64,000 nt of DNA from Limnoperna fortunei (taxonomy: Eukaryota > Mollusca > Bivalvia > Mytilida > Modiolidae), in NCBI GenBank assembly GCA_944474755.1, contig OX104125.1, forward strand, positions 49,959,346 to 50,023,345. The letters are read 5' to 3'. Position 1 is the stretch's first letter, and every line of letters starts with the position of its first letter. The notes under the pieces were generated by a model that saw nothing but the letters and a program-made list of their open reading frames with translations, was not told where the DNA came from and did not search any database. Made by a program: the position numbers and the translations under genes. Positions 46,801 to 59,990 of this stretch are shown one piece after another.

Positions 46801-48340
46801 TTACTTGTAAACCCTCTGCTTAATCCGCTGTAATTACTACTTGTTCATGTGACCCCTGTAAGGTATTTACTTGTAAACCCATCTGCTTGACCCCCTATAA
46901 TTACTACTTGTTCATGTGACCCCTGTAAGGTATTTACTTGTAAACCCATCTGTTTGACCCTTGTAATTACTACCTGCCCATGTGACCCCTGTAAGGTATT
47001 TACTTGTAAACCCATCTGCTTGACCCCTGTAATTACTACTTGTTCATGTGACCCCTGTAAGGTATTTACTTGTAAACCCATCTGCTTGACCCCTGTAATT
47101 ACTACCTGTCCATGTGACCCCTGTAAGGTATTTACTTGTAAACCCATCTGTTTGACCCCTGTAATTACTACTTGTTCATGTGACCCCTGTAAGGTATTTA
47201 CTTGTAAACCCATCTGCTCGACCCCTGTAATTACTACCTGTCCATGTGACCCTTGTAAGGTATTTACTTGTAAATCCATCTGCTTGACCCCTGTAATTAC
47301 TACCTGTCCATGTGACCGCTGTAAGATATTTACTTGTAAACCCATCTGCTTGACCCTGTAATTACTACCTGTCCATGTGACCCCTGTAAGGTATTTACTT
47401 GTAAACCCATCTGCTTGACCCCTGTAATTACTACCTGTCCATGTGACCCCTGTAAGGTATTTACTTGTAAACCCATCTGCTTGACCCCTGTAATTACTAC
47501 TTGTTCATGTGACCCCTGTAAGGTATTTACTTGTAAACCCATCTGCTCGACCCCTGTAATTACTACCTGTCCATGTGACCGCTGTAAGGTATTTACTTGT
47601 AAATCCATCTGCTTGACCCCTGTAATTACTCCCTGTCCATGTGACCCCTGTAAGGTATTTACTTGTAAACCCATCTGTTTGACCCCTGTAATTACTACTT
47701 GTTCATGTGACCCCTGTAAGGTATTTACTTGTAAACCCTCTGCTTAATCCGCTGTAATTACTACTTGTTCATGTGACCCCTGTAAGATATTTACTTGTAA
47801 ACCCATCTGCTTGACCCCCTGTAATTACTACTTGTTCATGTGACCCCTGTAAGGTATTTACTTGTAAACCCATCTGTTTGACCCTTGTAATTACTACCTG
47901 CCCATGTGACCCCTGTAAGGTATTTACTTGTAAACCCATCTGCTTGACCCCTGTAATTACTACCTGTCCATGTGACCCCTGTAAGGTATTTACTTGTAAA
48001 CCCATCTGCTTGACCCCTGTAATTACTACTTGTTCATGTGACCCCTGTAAGGTATTTACTTGTAAACCCATCTGTTTGACCCCTGTAATTACTACCTGTC
48101 CATGTGACCCTTGTAAGATATTTACTTGTAAACCCATCTGCTTGACCCCCTGTAATTACCACCTGTCCATGTGACCCCTGTAAGGTATTTACTTGTAAAC
48201 CCATCTGCTTGACCCCTGTAATTACTACCTGTTCATGTGACCCCTGTAAGGTATTTACTTGTAAACCCATCTGCTTGACCCCTGTAATTACTACTTGTTC
48301 ATGTGACCCCTGAAAGGTATTTACTTGTAAACCCATCTGC
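40810..48340. repeat. Two tandem copies of a 3766-bp higher-order repeat
   Basis: Matching landmarks are exactly 3766 apart. The deletion variant TGCTTGACCCTGTAATT occurs at 43581 and 47347. Open-frame starts at 41404/45170, 42659/46425 and 43188/46954 agree, as do AAACCCTCTGCTTAATCC variants. 3766 equals 57 monomers plus 4 bases. The copies adjoin near 44575. Confidence 0.9.
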
Positions 48341-50059
48341 TTGACCCCTGTAATTACTACCTGTCCATGTGACCCCTGTAAGGTATTTACTTGTTAACCC
48401 ATCTGCTTGACCCCTGTAATTACCACCTGTCCATGTGACCCTTGTAAGGTATTTACTTGTAAACCCATCTGCTTGACCCCTGTAATTACTACCTGTCCAT
48501 GTGACCCCTGTAAGGTATTTACTTGTAAACCCATCTGCTTGACACCTGTAATTACTACTTGTTCATGTGACCCTTGTAAGATATTTACTTGTAAACCCAT
48601 CTGCTTGACCCCTGTAATTACTACCTGTCCATGTGACCCCTGTAAGGTATTTACTTGTAAACCCATCTGCTTGACCCCTGTAATTACTACTTGTTCATGT
48701 GACCCCTGTAAGGTATTTACTTGTAAACCCATCTGCAAGACCCCTGTAATAACTACCTGTCCATGTGACCCTTGTAAGGTATTTACTTGTAAATCCAACT
48801 GCTTGACCCCTGTAATTACTACCTGTCCATGTGACCGCTGTAAGATATTTACTTGTAAACCCATCTGCTTGACCCCTGTAATTACTACCTGTCCATGTGA
48901 CCCCTGTAAGGTATTTACTTGTAAACCCATCTGCTTGACCCCTGTAATTACTACCTGTTCATGTGACCCCTGTAAGATATTTACTTGTAAACCCATCTGC
49001 TTGACCCCTGTAATTACTACTTGTTCATGTGACCCCTGTAAGGTATTTACTTGTAAACCCATCTGCTCGACCCCTGTAATTACTACCTGTCCATGTGACC
49101 CCTGTAAGGTATTTACTTGTAAATCCATCTGCTTGACCCCTGTAATTACTACCTGTCCATGTGACCCCTGTAAGGTATTTACTTGTAAACCCATCTGTTT
49201 GACCCCTGTAATTACTACTTGTTCATGTGACCCCTGTAAGGTATTTACTTGTAAACCCATCTGCTTGACCCCTGTAATTTACTACCTGTTCATGTGACCC
49301 CTGTAAGGTATTTACTTGTAAACCCTCTGCTTAATCCGCTGTAATTACTACTTGTTCATGTGACCCCTGTAAGGTATTTACTTGTAAACCCATCTGCTTG
49401 ACCCCCTGTAATTACTACTTGTTCATGTGACCCCTGTAAGGTATTTACTTGTAAACCCATCTGTTTGACCCTTGTAATTACTACTTTTTCATGTGACCCC
49501 TGTAAGGTATTTACTTGTAAACCCATCTGCTTGACCCCTGTAATTACTATCTGTCCATGTGACCCCTGTAAGGTATTTACTTGTAAACCCATCTGCTTGA
49601 CCCCTGTAATTACTACCTGTTCATGTGACCCCTGTAAGGTATTTACTTGTAAACCCATCTGCTTGACCCCCTGTAATTACTACTTGTTCATGTGACCCCT
49701 GTAAGGTATTTACTTGTAAACCCATCTGTTTGACCCTTGTAATTACTACCTGCCCATGTGACCCCTGTAAGGTATTTACTTGTAAACCCATCTGCTTGAC
49801 CCCTGTAATTACTACTTGTTCATGTGACCCCTGTAAGGTATTTACTTGTAAACCCATCTGCTTGCTTGACCCCTGTAATTACTACCTGTCCATGTGACCC
49901 CTGTAAGGTATTTACTTGTAAATCCAACTGCTTGACCCCTGTAATTACTACCTGTCCATGTGACCGCTGTAAGATATTTACTTGTAAACCCATCTGCTTG
50001 ACCCCTGTAATTACTACCTGTCCATGTGACCCCTGTAAGGTATTTACTTGTAAACCCAT

Positions 50060-53000
50060 CTGCTTGACCCCTGTAATTACTACCTGTTCATGTGACCCCT
50101 GTAAGATATTTACTTGTAAACCCATCTGCTTGACCCCTGTAATTACTACTTGTTCATGTGACCCCTGTAAGGTATTTACTTGTAAACCCATCTGCTCGAC
50201 CCCTGTAATTACTACCTGTCCATGTGACCCCTGTAAGGTATTTACTTGTAAATCCATCTGCTTGACCCCTGTAATTACTACCTGTCCATGTGACCCCTGT
50301 AAGGTATTTACTTGTAAACCCATCTGTTTGACCCCTGTAATTACTACTTGTTCATGTGACCCCTGTAAGGTATTTACTTGTAAACCCATCTGCTTGACCC
50401 CTGTAATTTACTACCTGTTCATGTGACCCCTGTAAGGTATTTACTTGTAAACCCTCTGCTTAATCCGCTGTAATTACTACTTGTTCATGTGACCCCTGTA
50501 AGGTATTTACTTGTAAACCCATCTGCTTGACCCCCTGTAATTACTACTTGTTCATGTGACCCCTGTAAGGTATTTACTTGTAAACCCATCTGTTTGACCC
50601 TTGTAATTACTACTTTTTCATGTGACCCCTGTAAGGTATTTACTTGTAAACCCATCTGCTTGACCCCTGTAATTACTATCTGTCCATGTGACCCCTGTAA
50701 GGTATTTACTTGTAAACCCATCTGCTTGACCCCTGTAATTACTACCTGTCCATGTGACCCCTGTAAGGTATTTACTTGTAAACCCATCTGCTTGACCCCC
50801 TGTAATTACTACTTGTTCATGTGACCCCTGTAAGGTATTTACTTGTAAACCCATCTGTTTGACCCTTGTAATTACTACCTGCCCATGTGACCCCTGTAAG
50901 GTATTTACTTGTAAACCCATCTGCTTGACCCCTGTAATTACTACTTGTTCATGTGACCCCTGTAAGGTATTTACTTGTAAACCCATCTGCTTGCTTGACC
51001 CCTGTAATTACTACCTGTCCATGTGACCCCTGTAAGGTATTTACTTGTAAACCCATCTGTTTGACCCCTGTAATTACTACTTGTTCATGTGACCCCTGTA
51101 AGGTATTTACTTGTAAACCCATCTGCTCGACCCCTGTAATTACTACCTGTCCATGTGACCCTTGTAAGGTATTTACTTGTAAATCCATCTGCTTGACCCC
51201 TGTAATTACTACCTGTCCATGTGACCGCTGTAAGATATTTACTTGTAAACCCATCTGCTTGACCCCTGTAATTACTACCTGTCCATGTGACCCTTGTAAG
51301 GTATTTACTTGTAAACCCATCTGCTTGACCCCTGTAATTACTACCTGTCCATGTGACCCCTGTCAGGTATTTACTTGTAAACCCATCTGCTTGACCCCTG
51401 TAATTACTACTTGTTCATGTGACCCCTGTAAGGTATTTACTTGTAAACCCATCTGCTCGACCCCTGTAATTACTACCTGTCCATGTGACCGCTGTAAGGT
51501 ATTTACTTGTAAATCCATCTGCTTGACCTCTGTAATTACTACCTGTCCATGTGACCCCTGTAAGGTATTTACTTGTAAACCCATCTGTTTGACCCCTGTA
51601 ATTACTACTTGTTCATGTGACCCCTGTAAGGTATTTACTTGTAAACCCTCTGCTTAATCCGCTGTAATTACTACTTGTTCATGTGACCCCTGTAAGGTAT
51701 TTACTTGTAAACCCATCTGCTTGACCCCCTGTAATTACTACTTGTTCATGTGACCCCTGTAAGGTATTTACTTGTAAACCCCATCTGTTTGACCCTTGTA
51801 ATTACTTTCTGCCCATGTGACCCCTGTAAGGTATTTACTTGTAAACCCATCTGCTTGACCCCTGTAAGGTATTTACTTGTAAACCCATCTGCTTGACCCC
51901 TGTAATTACTACCTGTCCATGTGACCCCTGTAAGGTATTTACTTGTAAACCCATCTGTTTGACCCCTGTAATTACTACCTGTCCATGTGACCCTTGTAAG
52001 ATATTTACTTGTAAACCCATCTGCTTGACCCCCTGTAATTACCACCTGTCCATGTGACCCCTGTAAGGTATTTACTTGTAAACCCATCTGCTTGACCCCT
52101 GTAATTACTACCTGTCCATGTGACCCCTGTAAGGTATTTACTTGTAAACCCATCTGCTTGACCCCTGTAATTACTACTTGTTCATGTGACCCCTGTAAGG
52201 TATTTACTTGTAAACCCATCTGCTTGACCCCTGTAATTACTACCTGTCCATGTGACCCCTGTAAGTATTTACTTGTTAACCCATCTGCTTGACCCCTGTA
52301 ATTACCACCTGTCCATGTGACCCTTGTAAGGTATTTACTTGTAAACCCATCTGCTTGACCCCTGTAATTACTACCTGTCCATGTGACCCCTGTAAGGTAT
52401 TTACTTGTAAACCCATCTGCTTGACACCTGTAATTACTACTTGTTCATGTGACCCTTGTAAGATATTTACTTGTAAACCCATCTGCTTGACCCCTGTAAT
52501 TACTACCTGTCCATGTGACCCCTGTAAGGTATTTACTTGTAAACCCATCTGCTTGACCCCTGTAATTACTACCTGTCCATGTGACCCCTGTAAGGTATTT
52601 ACTTGTAAACCCATCTGCTCGACCCCTGTAATTACTACCTGTCCATGTGACCCTTGTAAGGTATTTACTTGTAAACCCATCTGCTTGACCCCTGTAATTA
52701 CTACCTGTCCATGTGACCGCTGTAAGATATTTACTTGTAAACCCATCTGCTTGACCCCTGTAATTACTACCTGTCCATGTGACCCCTGTAAGGTATTTAC
52801 TTGTAAACCCATCTGCTTGACCCCTGTAATTACTACCTGTTCATGTGACCCCTGTAAGGTATTTACTTGTAAACCCATCTGCTTGACCCCTGTAATTACT
52901 ACTTGTTCATGTGACCCCTGTAAGGTATTTACTTGTAAACCCATCTGCTCGACCCCTGTAATTACTACCTGTCCATGTGACCGCTGTAAGGTATTTACTT

Positions 53001-56000
53001 GTAAACCCATCTGCTTGACCCCTGTAATTACTACCTGTCCATGTGACCCCTGTAAGGTATTTACTTGTAAACCCATCTGTTTGACCCCTGTAATTACTAC
53101 TTGTTCATGTGACCCCTGTAAGGTATTTACTTGTAAACCCTCTGCTTAATCCGCTGTAATTACTACTTGTTCATGTGACCCCTGTAAGGTATTTACTTGT
53201 AAACCCATCTACTTGACCCCCTGTAATTACTACTTGTTCATGTGACCCCTGTAAGGTATTTACTTGTAAACCCATCTGTTTGACCCTTGTAATTACTTTC
53301 TGCCCATGTGACCCCTGTAAGGTATTTACTTGTAAACCCATCTGCTTGACCCCTGTAAGGTATTTACTTGTAAACCCATCTGTTTGACCCCTGTAATTAC
53401 TACCTGTCCATGTGACCCTTGTAAGATATTTACTTGTAAACCCATCTGCTTGACCCCCTGTAATTACCACCTGTCCATGTGACCCCTGTAAGGTATTTAC
53501 TTGTAAACCCATCTGCTTGACCCCTGTAATTACTACCTGTCCATGTGACCCCTGTAAGGTATTTACTTGTAAACCCATCTGCTTGACCCCTGTAATTACT
53601 ACTTGTTCATGTGACCCCTGAAAGGTATTTACTTGTAAACCCATCTGCTTGACCCCTGTAATTACTACCTGTCCATGTGACCCCTGTAAGTATTTACTTG
53701 TTAACCCATCTGCTTGACCCCTGTAATTACCACCTGTCCATGTGACCCTTGTAAGATATTTACTTGTAAACCCATCTGCTTGACCCCTGTAATTACTACC
53801 TGTCCATGTGACCCCTGTAAGGTATTTACTTGTAAACCCATCTGCTTGACACCTGTAATTACTACTTGTTCATGTGACCCTTGTAAGATATTTACTTGTA
53901 AACCCATCTGCTTGACCCCTGTAATTACTACCTGTCCATGTGACCCCTGTAAGGTATTTACTTGTAAACCCATCTGCTTGACCCCTGTAATTACTACTTG
54001 TTCATGTGACCCCTGTAAGGTATTTACTTGTAAACCCATCTGCTCGACCCCTGTAATTACTACCTGTCCATGTGACCCTTGTAAGGTATTTACTTGTAAA
54101 TCCATCTGCTTGACCCCTGTAATTACTACCTGTCCATGTGACCGCTGTAAGATATTTACTTGTAAACCCATCTGCTTGACCCCTGTAATTACTACCTGTC
54201 CATGTGACCCCTGTAAGGTATTTACTTGTAAACCCATCTGCTTGACCCCTGTAATTACTACCTGTTCATGTGACCCCTGTAAGGTATTTACTTGTAAACC
54301 CATCTGCTTGACCCCTGTAATTACTACTTGTTCATGTGACCCCTGTAAGGTATTTACTTGTAAACCCTCTGCTTAATCCGCTGTAATTACTACTTGTTCA
54401 TGTGACCCCTGTAAGGTATTTACTTGTAAACCCATCTGCTTGACCCCCTGTAATTACTACTTGTTCATGTGACCCCTGTAAGGTATTTACTTGTAAACCC
54501 ATCTGTTTGACCCTTGTAATTACTTTCTGCCCATGTGACCCCTGTAAGGTATTTACTTGTAAACCCATCTGCTTGACCCCTGTAAGGTATTTACTTGTAA
54601 ACCCATCTGCTTGACCCCTGTAATTACTACTTGTTCATGTGACCCCTGTAAGGTATTTACTTGTAAACCCATCTGTTTGACCCCTGTAATTACTACCTGT
54701 CCATGTGACCCTTGTAAGATATTTACTTGTAAACCCATCTCCTTGACCCCCTGTAATTACCACCTGTCCATGTGACCCCTGTAAGGTATTTACTTGTAAA
54801 CCCATCTGCTTGACCCCTGTAATTACTACCTGCCCATGTGACCCCTGTAAGTATTTACTTGTTAACCCATCTGCTTGACCCCTGTAATTACTACCTGTTC
54901 ATGTGACCCCTGTAAGATATTTACTTGTAAACCCATCTGCTTGACCCCTGTAATTACTACCTGTTCATGTGACCCCTGTAAGGTTTTTACTTGTAAACCC
55001 ATCTGCTTGACCCCTGTAATTACTATTTGTTCATGTGACCGCTGTAAGGTATTTACTTGTAAATCCATCTGCTTGACCCCTGTAATTACTACTTGTTCAT
55101 GTGACCCCTGTAAGGTATTTACTTGTAAACCCATCTGCTTGACCCCTGTAATTACTACCTGCCCATGTGACCCCTGTAAGTATTTACTTGTTAACCCATC
55201 TGCTTGACCCCTGTAATTACTACCTGTTCATGTGACCCCTGTAAGATATTTACTTGTAAACCCATCTGCTTGACCCCTGTAATTACTACTTGTTCATGTG
55301 ACCCCTGTAAGGTATTTACTTGTAAACCCATCTGCTCGACCCCTGTAATTACTACCTGTCCATGTGACCCCTGTAAGGTATTTACTTGTAAATCCATCTG
55401 CTTGACCCCTGTAATTACTACCTGTCCATGTGACCCCTGTAAGGTATTTACTTGTAAACCCATCTGTTTGACCCCTGTAATTACTACTTGTTCATGTGAC
55501 CCCTGTAAGGTATTTACTTGTAAACCCATCTGCTTGACCCCTGTAATTTACTACCTGTTCATGTGACCCCTGTAAGGTATTTACTTGTAAACCCTCTGCT
55601 TAATCCGCTGTAATTACTACTTGTTCATGTGACCCCTGTAAGGTATTTACTTGTAAACCCATCTGCTTGACCCCCTGTAATTACTACTTGTTCATGTGAC
55701 CCCTGTAAGGTATTTACTTGTAAACCCATCTGTTTGACCCTTGTAATTACTACTTTTTCATGTGACCCCTGTAAGGTATTTACTTGTAAACCCATCTGCT
55801 TGACCCCTGTAATTACTATCTGTCCATGTGACCCCTGTAAGGTATTTACTTGTAAACCCATCTGCTTGACCCCTGTAATTACTACCTGTTCATGTGACCC
55901 CTGTAAGGTATTTACTTGTAAACCCATCTGCTTGACCCCCTGTAATTACTACTTGTTCATGTGACCCCTGTAAGGTATTTACTTGTAAACCCATCTGTTT

Positions 56001-59000
56001 GACCCTTGTAATTACTACCTGCCCATGTGACCCCTGTAAGGTATTTACTTGTAAACCCATCTGCTTGACCCCTGTAATTACTACTTGTTCATGTGACCCC
56101 TGTAAGGTATTTACTTGTAAACCCATCTGCTTGCTTGACCCCTGTAATTACTACCTGTCCATGTGACCCCTGTAAGGTATTTACTTGTAAACCCATCTGT
56201 TTGACCCCTGTAATTACTACTTGTTCATGTGACCCCTGTAAGGTATTTACTTGTAAACCCATCTGCTCGACCCCTGTAATTACTACCTGTCCATGTGACC
56301 CTTGTAAGGTATTTACTTGTAAATCCATCTGCTTGACCCCTGTAATTACTACCTGTCCATGTGACCGCTGTAAGATATTTACTTGTAAACCCATCTGCTT
56401 GACCCCTGTAATTACTACCTGTCCATGTGACCCTTGTAAGGTATTTACTTGTAAACCCATCTGCTTGACCCCTGTAATTACTACCTGTCCATGTGACCCC
56501 TGTCAGGTATTTACTTGTAAACCCATCTGCTTGACCCCTGTAATTACTACTTGTTCATGTGACCCCTGTAAGGTATTTACTTGTAAACCCATCTGCTCGA
56601 CCCCTGTAATTACTACCTGTCCATGTGACCGCTGTAAGGTATTTACTTGTAAATCCATCTGCTTGACCTCTGTAATTACTACCTGTCCATGTGACCCCTG
56701 TAAGGTATTTACTTGTAAACCCATCTGTTTGACCCCTGTAATTACTACTTGTTCATGTGACCCCTGTAAGGTATTTACTTGTAAACCCTCTGCTTAATCC
56801 GCTGTAATTACTACTTGTTCATGTGACCCCTGTAAGGTATTTACTTGTAAACCCATCTGCTTGACCCCCTGTAATTACTACTTGTTCATGTGACCCCTGT
56901 AAGGTATTTACTTGTAAACCCCATCTGTTTGACCCTTGTAATTACTTTCTGCCCATGTGACCCCTGTAAGGTATTTACTTGTAAACCCATCTGCTTGACC
57001 CCTGTAAGGTATTTACTTGTAAACCCATCTGCTTGACCCCTGTAATTACTACTTGTTCATGTGACCCCTGTAAGGTATTTACTTGTAAACCCATCTGTTT
57101 GACCCCTGTAATTACTACCTGTCCATGTGACCCTTGTAAGATATTTACTTGTAAACCCATCTGCTTGACCCCCTGTAATTACCACCTGTCCATGTGACCC
57201 CTGTAAGGTATTTACTTGTAAACCCATCTGCTTGACCCCTGTAATTACTACCTGTCCATGTGACCCCTGTAAGGTATTTACTTGTAAACCCATCTGCTTG
57301 ACCCCTGTAATTACTACTTGTTCATGTGACCCCTGAAAGGTATTTACTTGTAAACCCATCTGCTTGACCCCTGTAATTACTACCTGTCCATGTGACCCCT
57401 GTAAGTATTTACTTGTTAACCCATCTGCTTGACCCCTGTAATTACCACCTGTCCATGTGACCCCTGTAAGGTATTTACTTGTAAACCCATCTGCTTGACC
57501 CCTGTAATTACTACCTGTCCATGTGACCCCTGTAAGGTATTTACTTGTAAACCCATCTGCTTGACACCTGTAATTACTACTTGTTCATGTGACCCTTGTA
57601 AGATATTTACTTGTAAACCCATCTGCTTGACCCCTGTAATTACTACCTGTCCATGTGACCCCTGTAAGGTATTTACTTGTAAACCCATCTGCTTGACCCC
57701 TGTAATTACTACCTGTTCATGTGACCCCTGTAAGGTATTTACTTGTAAACCCATCTGCTCGACCCCTGTAATTACTACCTGTCCATGTGACCCTTGTAAG
57801 GTATTTACTTGTAAACCCATCTGCTTGACCCCTGTAATTACTACCTGTCCATGTGACCCCTGTAAGATATTTACTTGTAAACCCATCTGCTTGACCCCTG
57901 TAATTACTACCTGTCCATGTGACCCCTGTAAGGTATTTACTTGTAAACCCATCTGCTTGACCCCTGTAATTACTACCTGTTCATGTGACCCCTGTAAGGT
58001 ATTTACTTGTAAACCCATCTGCTTGACCCCTGTAATTACTACTTGTTCATGTGACCCCTGTAAGGTATTTACTTGTAAACCCATCTGCTCGACCCCTGTA
58101 ATTACTACCTGTCCATGTGACCGCTGTAAGGTATTTACTTGTAAACCCATCTGCTTGACCCCTGTAATTACTACCTGTCCATGTGACCCCTGTAAGGTAT
58201 TTACTTGTAAACCCATCTGTTTGACCCCTGTAATTACTACTTGTTCATGTGACCCCTGTAAGGTATTTACTTGTAAACCCTCTGCTTAATCCGCTGTAAT
58301 TACTACTTGTTCATGTGACCCCTGTAAGGTATTTACTTGTAAACCCATCTACTTGACCCCCTGTAATTACTACTTGTTCATGTGACCCCTGTAAGGTATT
58401 TACTTGTAAACCCATCTGTTTGACCCTTGTAATTACTTTCTGCCCATGTGACCCCTGTAAGGTATTTACTTGTAAACCCATCTGCTTGACCCCTGTAAGG
58501 TATTTACTTGTAAACCCATCTGTTTGACCCCTGTAATTACTACCTGTCCATGTGACCCTTGTAAGATATTTACTTGTAAACCCATCTGCTTGACCCCCTG
58601 TAATTACCACCTGTCCATGTGACCCCTGTAAGGTATTTACTTGTAAACCCATCTGCTTGACCCCTGTAATTACTACCTGTCCATGTGACCCCTGTAAGGT
58701 ATTTACTTGTAAACCCATCTGCTTGACCCCTGTAATTACTACTTGTTCATGTGACCCCTGAAAGGTATTTACTTGTAAACCCATCTGCTTGACCCCTGTA
58801 ATTACTACCTGTCCATGTGACCCCTGTAAGTATTTACTTGTTAACCCATCTGCTTGACCCCTGTAATTACTACCTGTCCATGTGACCCCTGTAAGGTATT
58901 TACTTGTAAACCCATCTGCTTGACCCCTGTAATTACTACCTGTCCATGTGACCCCTGTAAGGTATTTACTTGTAAACCCATCTGCTTGACACCTGTAATT

Positions 59001-59990
59001 ACTACTTGTTCATGTGACCCTTGTAAGATATTTACTTGTAAACCCATCTGCTTGACCCCTGTAATTACTACCTGTCCATGTGACCCCTGTAAGGTATTTA
59101 CTTGTAAACCCATCTGCTTGACCCCTGTAATTACTACTTGTTCATGTGACCCCTGTAAGGTATTTACTTGTAAACCCATCTGCTCGACCCCTGTAATTAC
59201 TACCTGTCCATGTGACCCTTGTAAGGTATTTACTTGTAAATCCATCTGCTTGACCCCTGTAATTACTACCTGTCCATGTGACCCCTGTAAGATATTTACT
59301 TGTAAACCCATCTGCTTGACCCCTGTAATTACTACCTGTCCATGTGACCCCTGTAAGGTATTTACTTGTAAACCCATCTGCTTGACCCCTGTAATTACTA
59401 CCTGTTCATGTGACCCCTGTAAGGTATTTACTTGTAAACCCATCTGCTTGACCCCTGTAATTACTACTTGTTCATGTGACCCCTGTAAGGTATTTACTTG
59501 TAAACCCTCTGCTTAATCCGCTGTAATTACTACTTGTTCATGTGACCCCTGTAAGGTATTTACTTGTAAACCCATCTGCTTGACCCCCTGTAATTACTAC
59601 TTGTTCATGTGACCCCTGTAAGGTATTTACTTGTAAACCCATCTGCTTGACCCCTGTAATTACTTTCTGCCCATGTGACCCCTGTAAGGTATTTACTTGT
59701 AAACCCATCTGCTTGACCCCTGTAAGGTATTTACTTGTAAACCCATCTGCTTGACCCCTGTAATTACTACTTGTTCATGTGACCCCTGTAAGGTATTTAC
59801 TTGTAAACCCATCTGTTTGACCCCTGTAATTACTACCTGTCCATGTGACCCTTGTAAGATATTTACTTGTAAACCCATCTCCTTGACCCCCTGTAATTAC
59901 CACCTGTCCATGTGACCCCTGTAAGGTATTTACTTGTAAACCCATCTGCTTGACCCCTGTAATTACTACCTGTCCATGTGACCCCTGTAA
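50060..59990. repeat. Duplicated ~4.8-kb block, 5140-bp offset
   Basis: Variants at 50991/56131 (the four-base gain GCTTGCTTGACC), 51648/56788, 53139/58279 and 54361/59501 (AAACCCTCTGC) are all 5140 apart. Similarity spans about 50060-54850 and 55200-59990, including singletons such as TGTCAGGTATT (51361/56501) and TTGACCTCTG, so the copies are very recent. A shorter 1129-bp offset (49862/50991) adds a partial third copy on the left. Confidence 0.9.
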
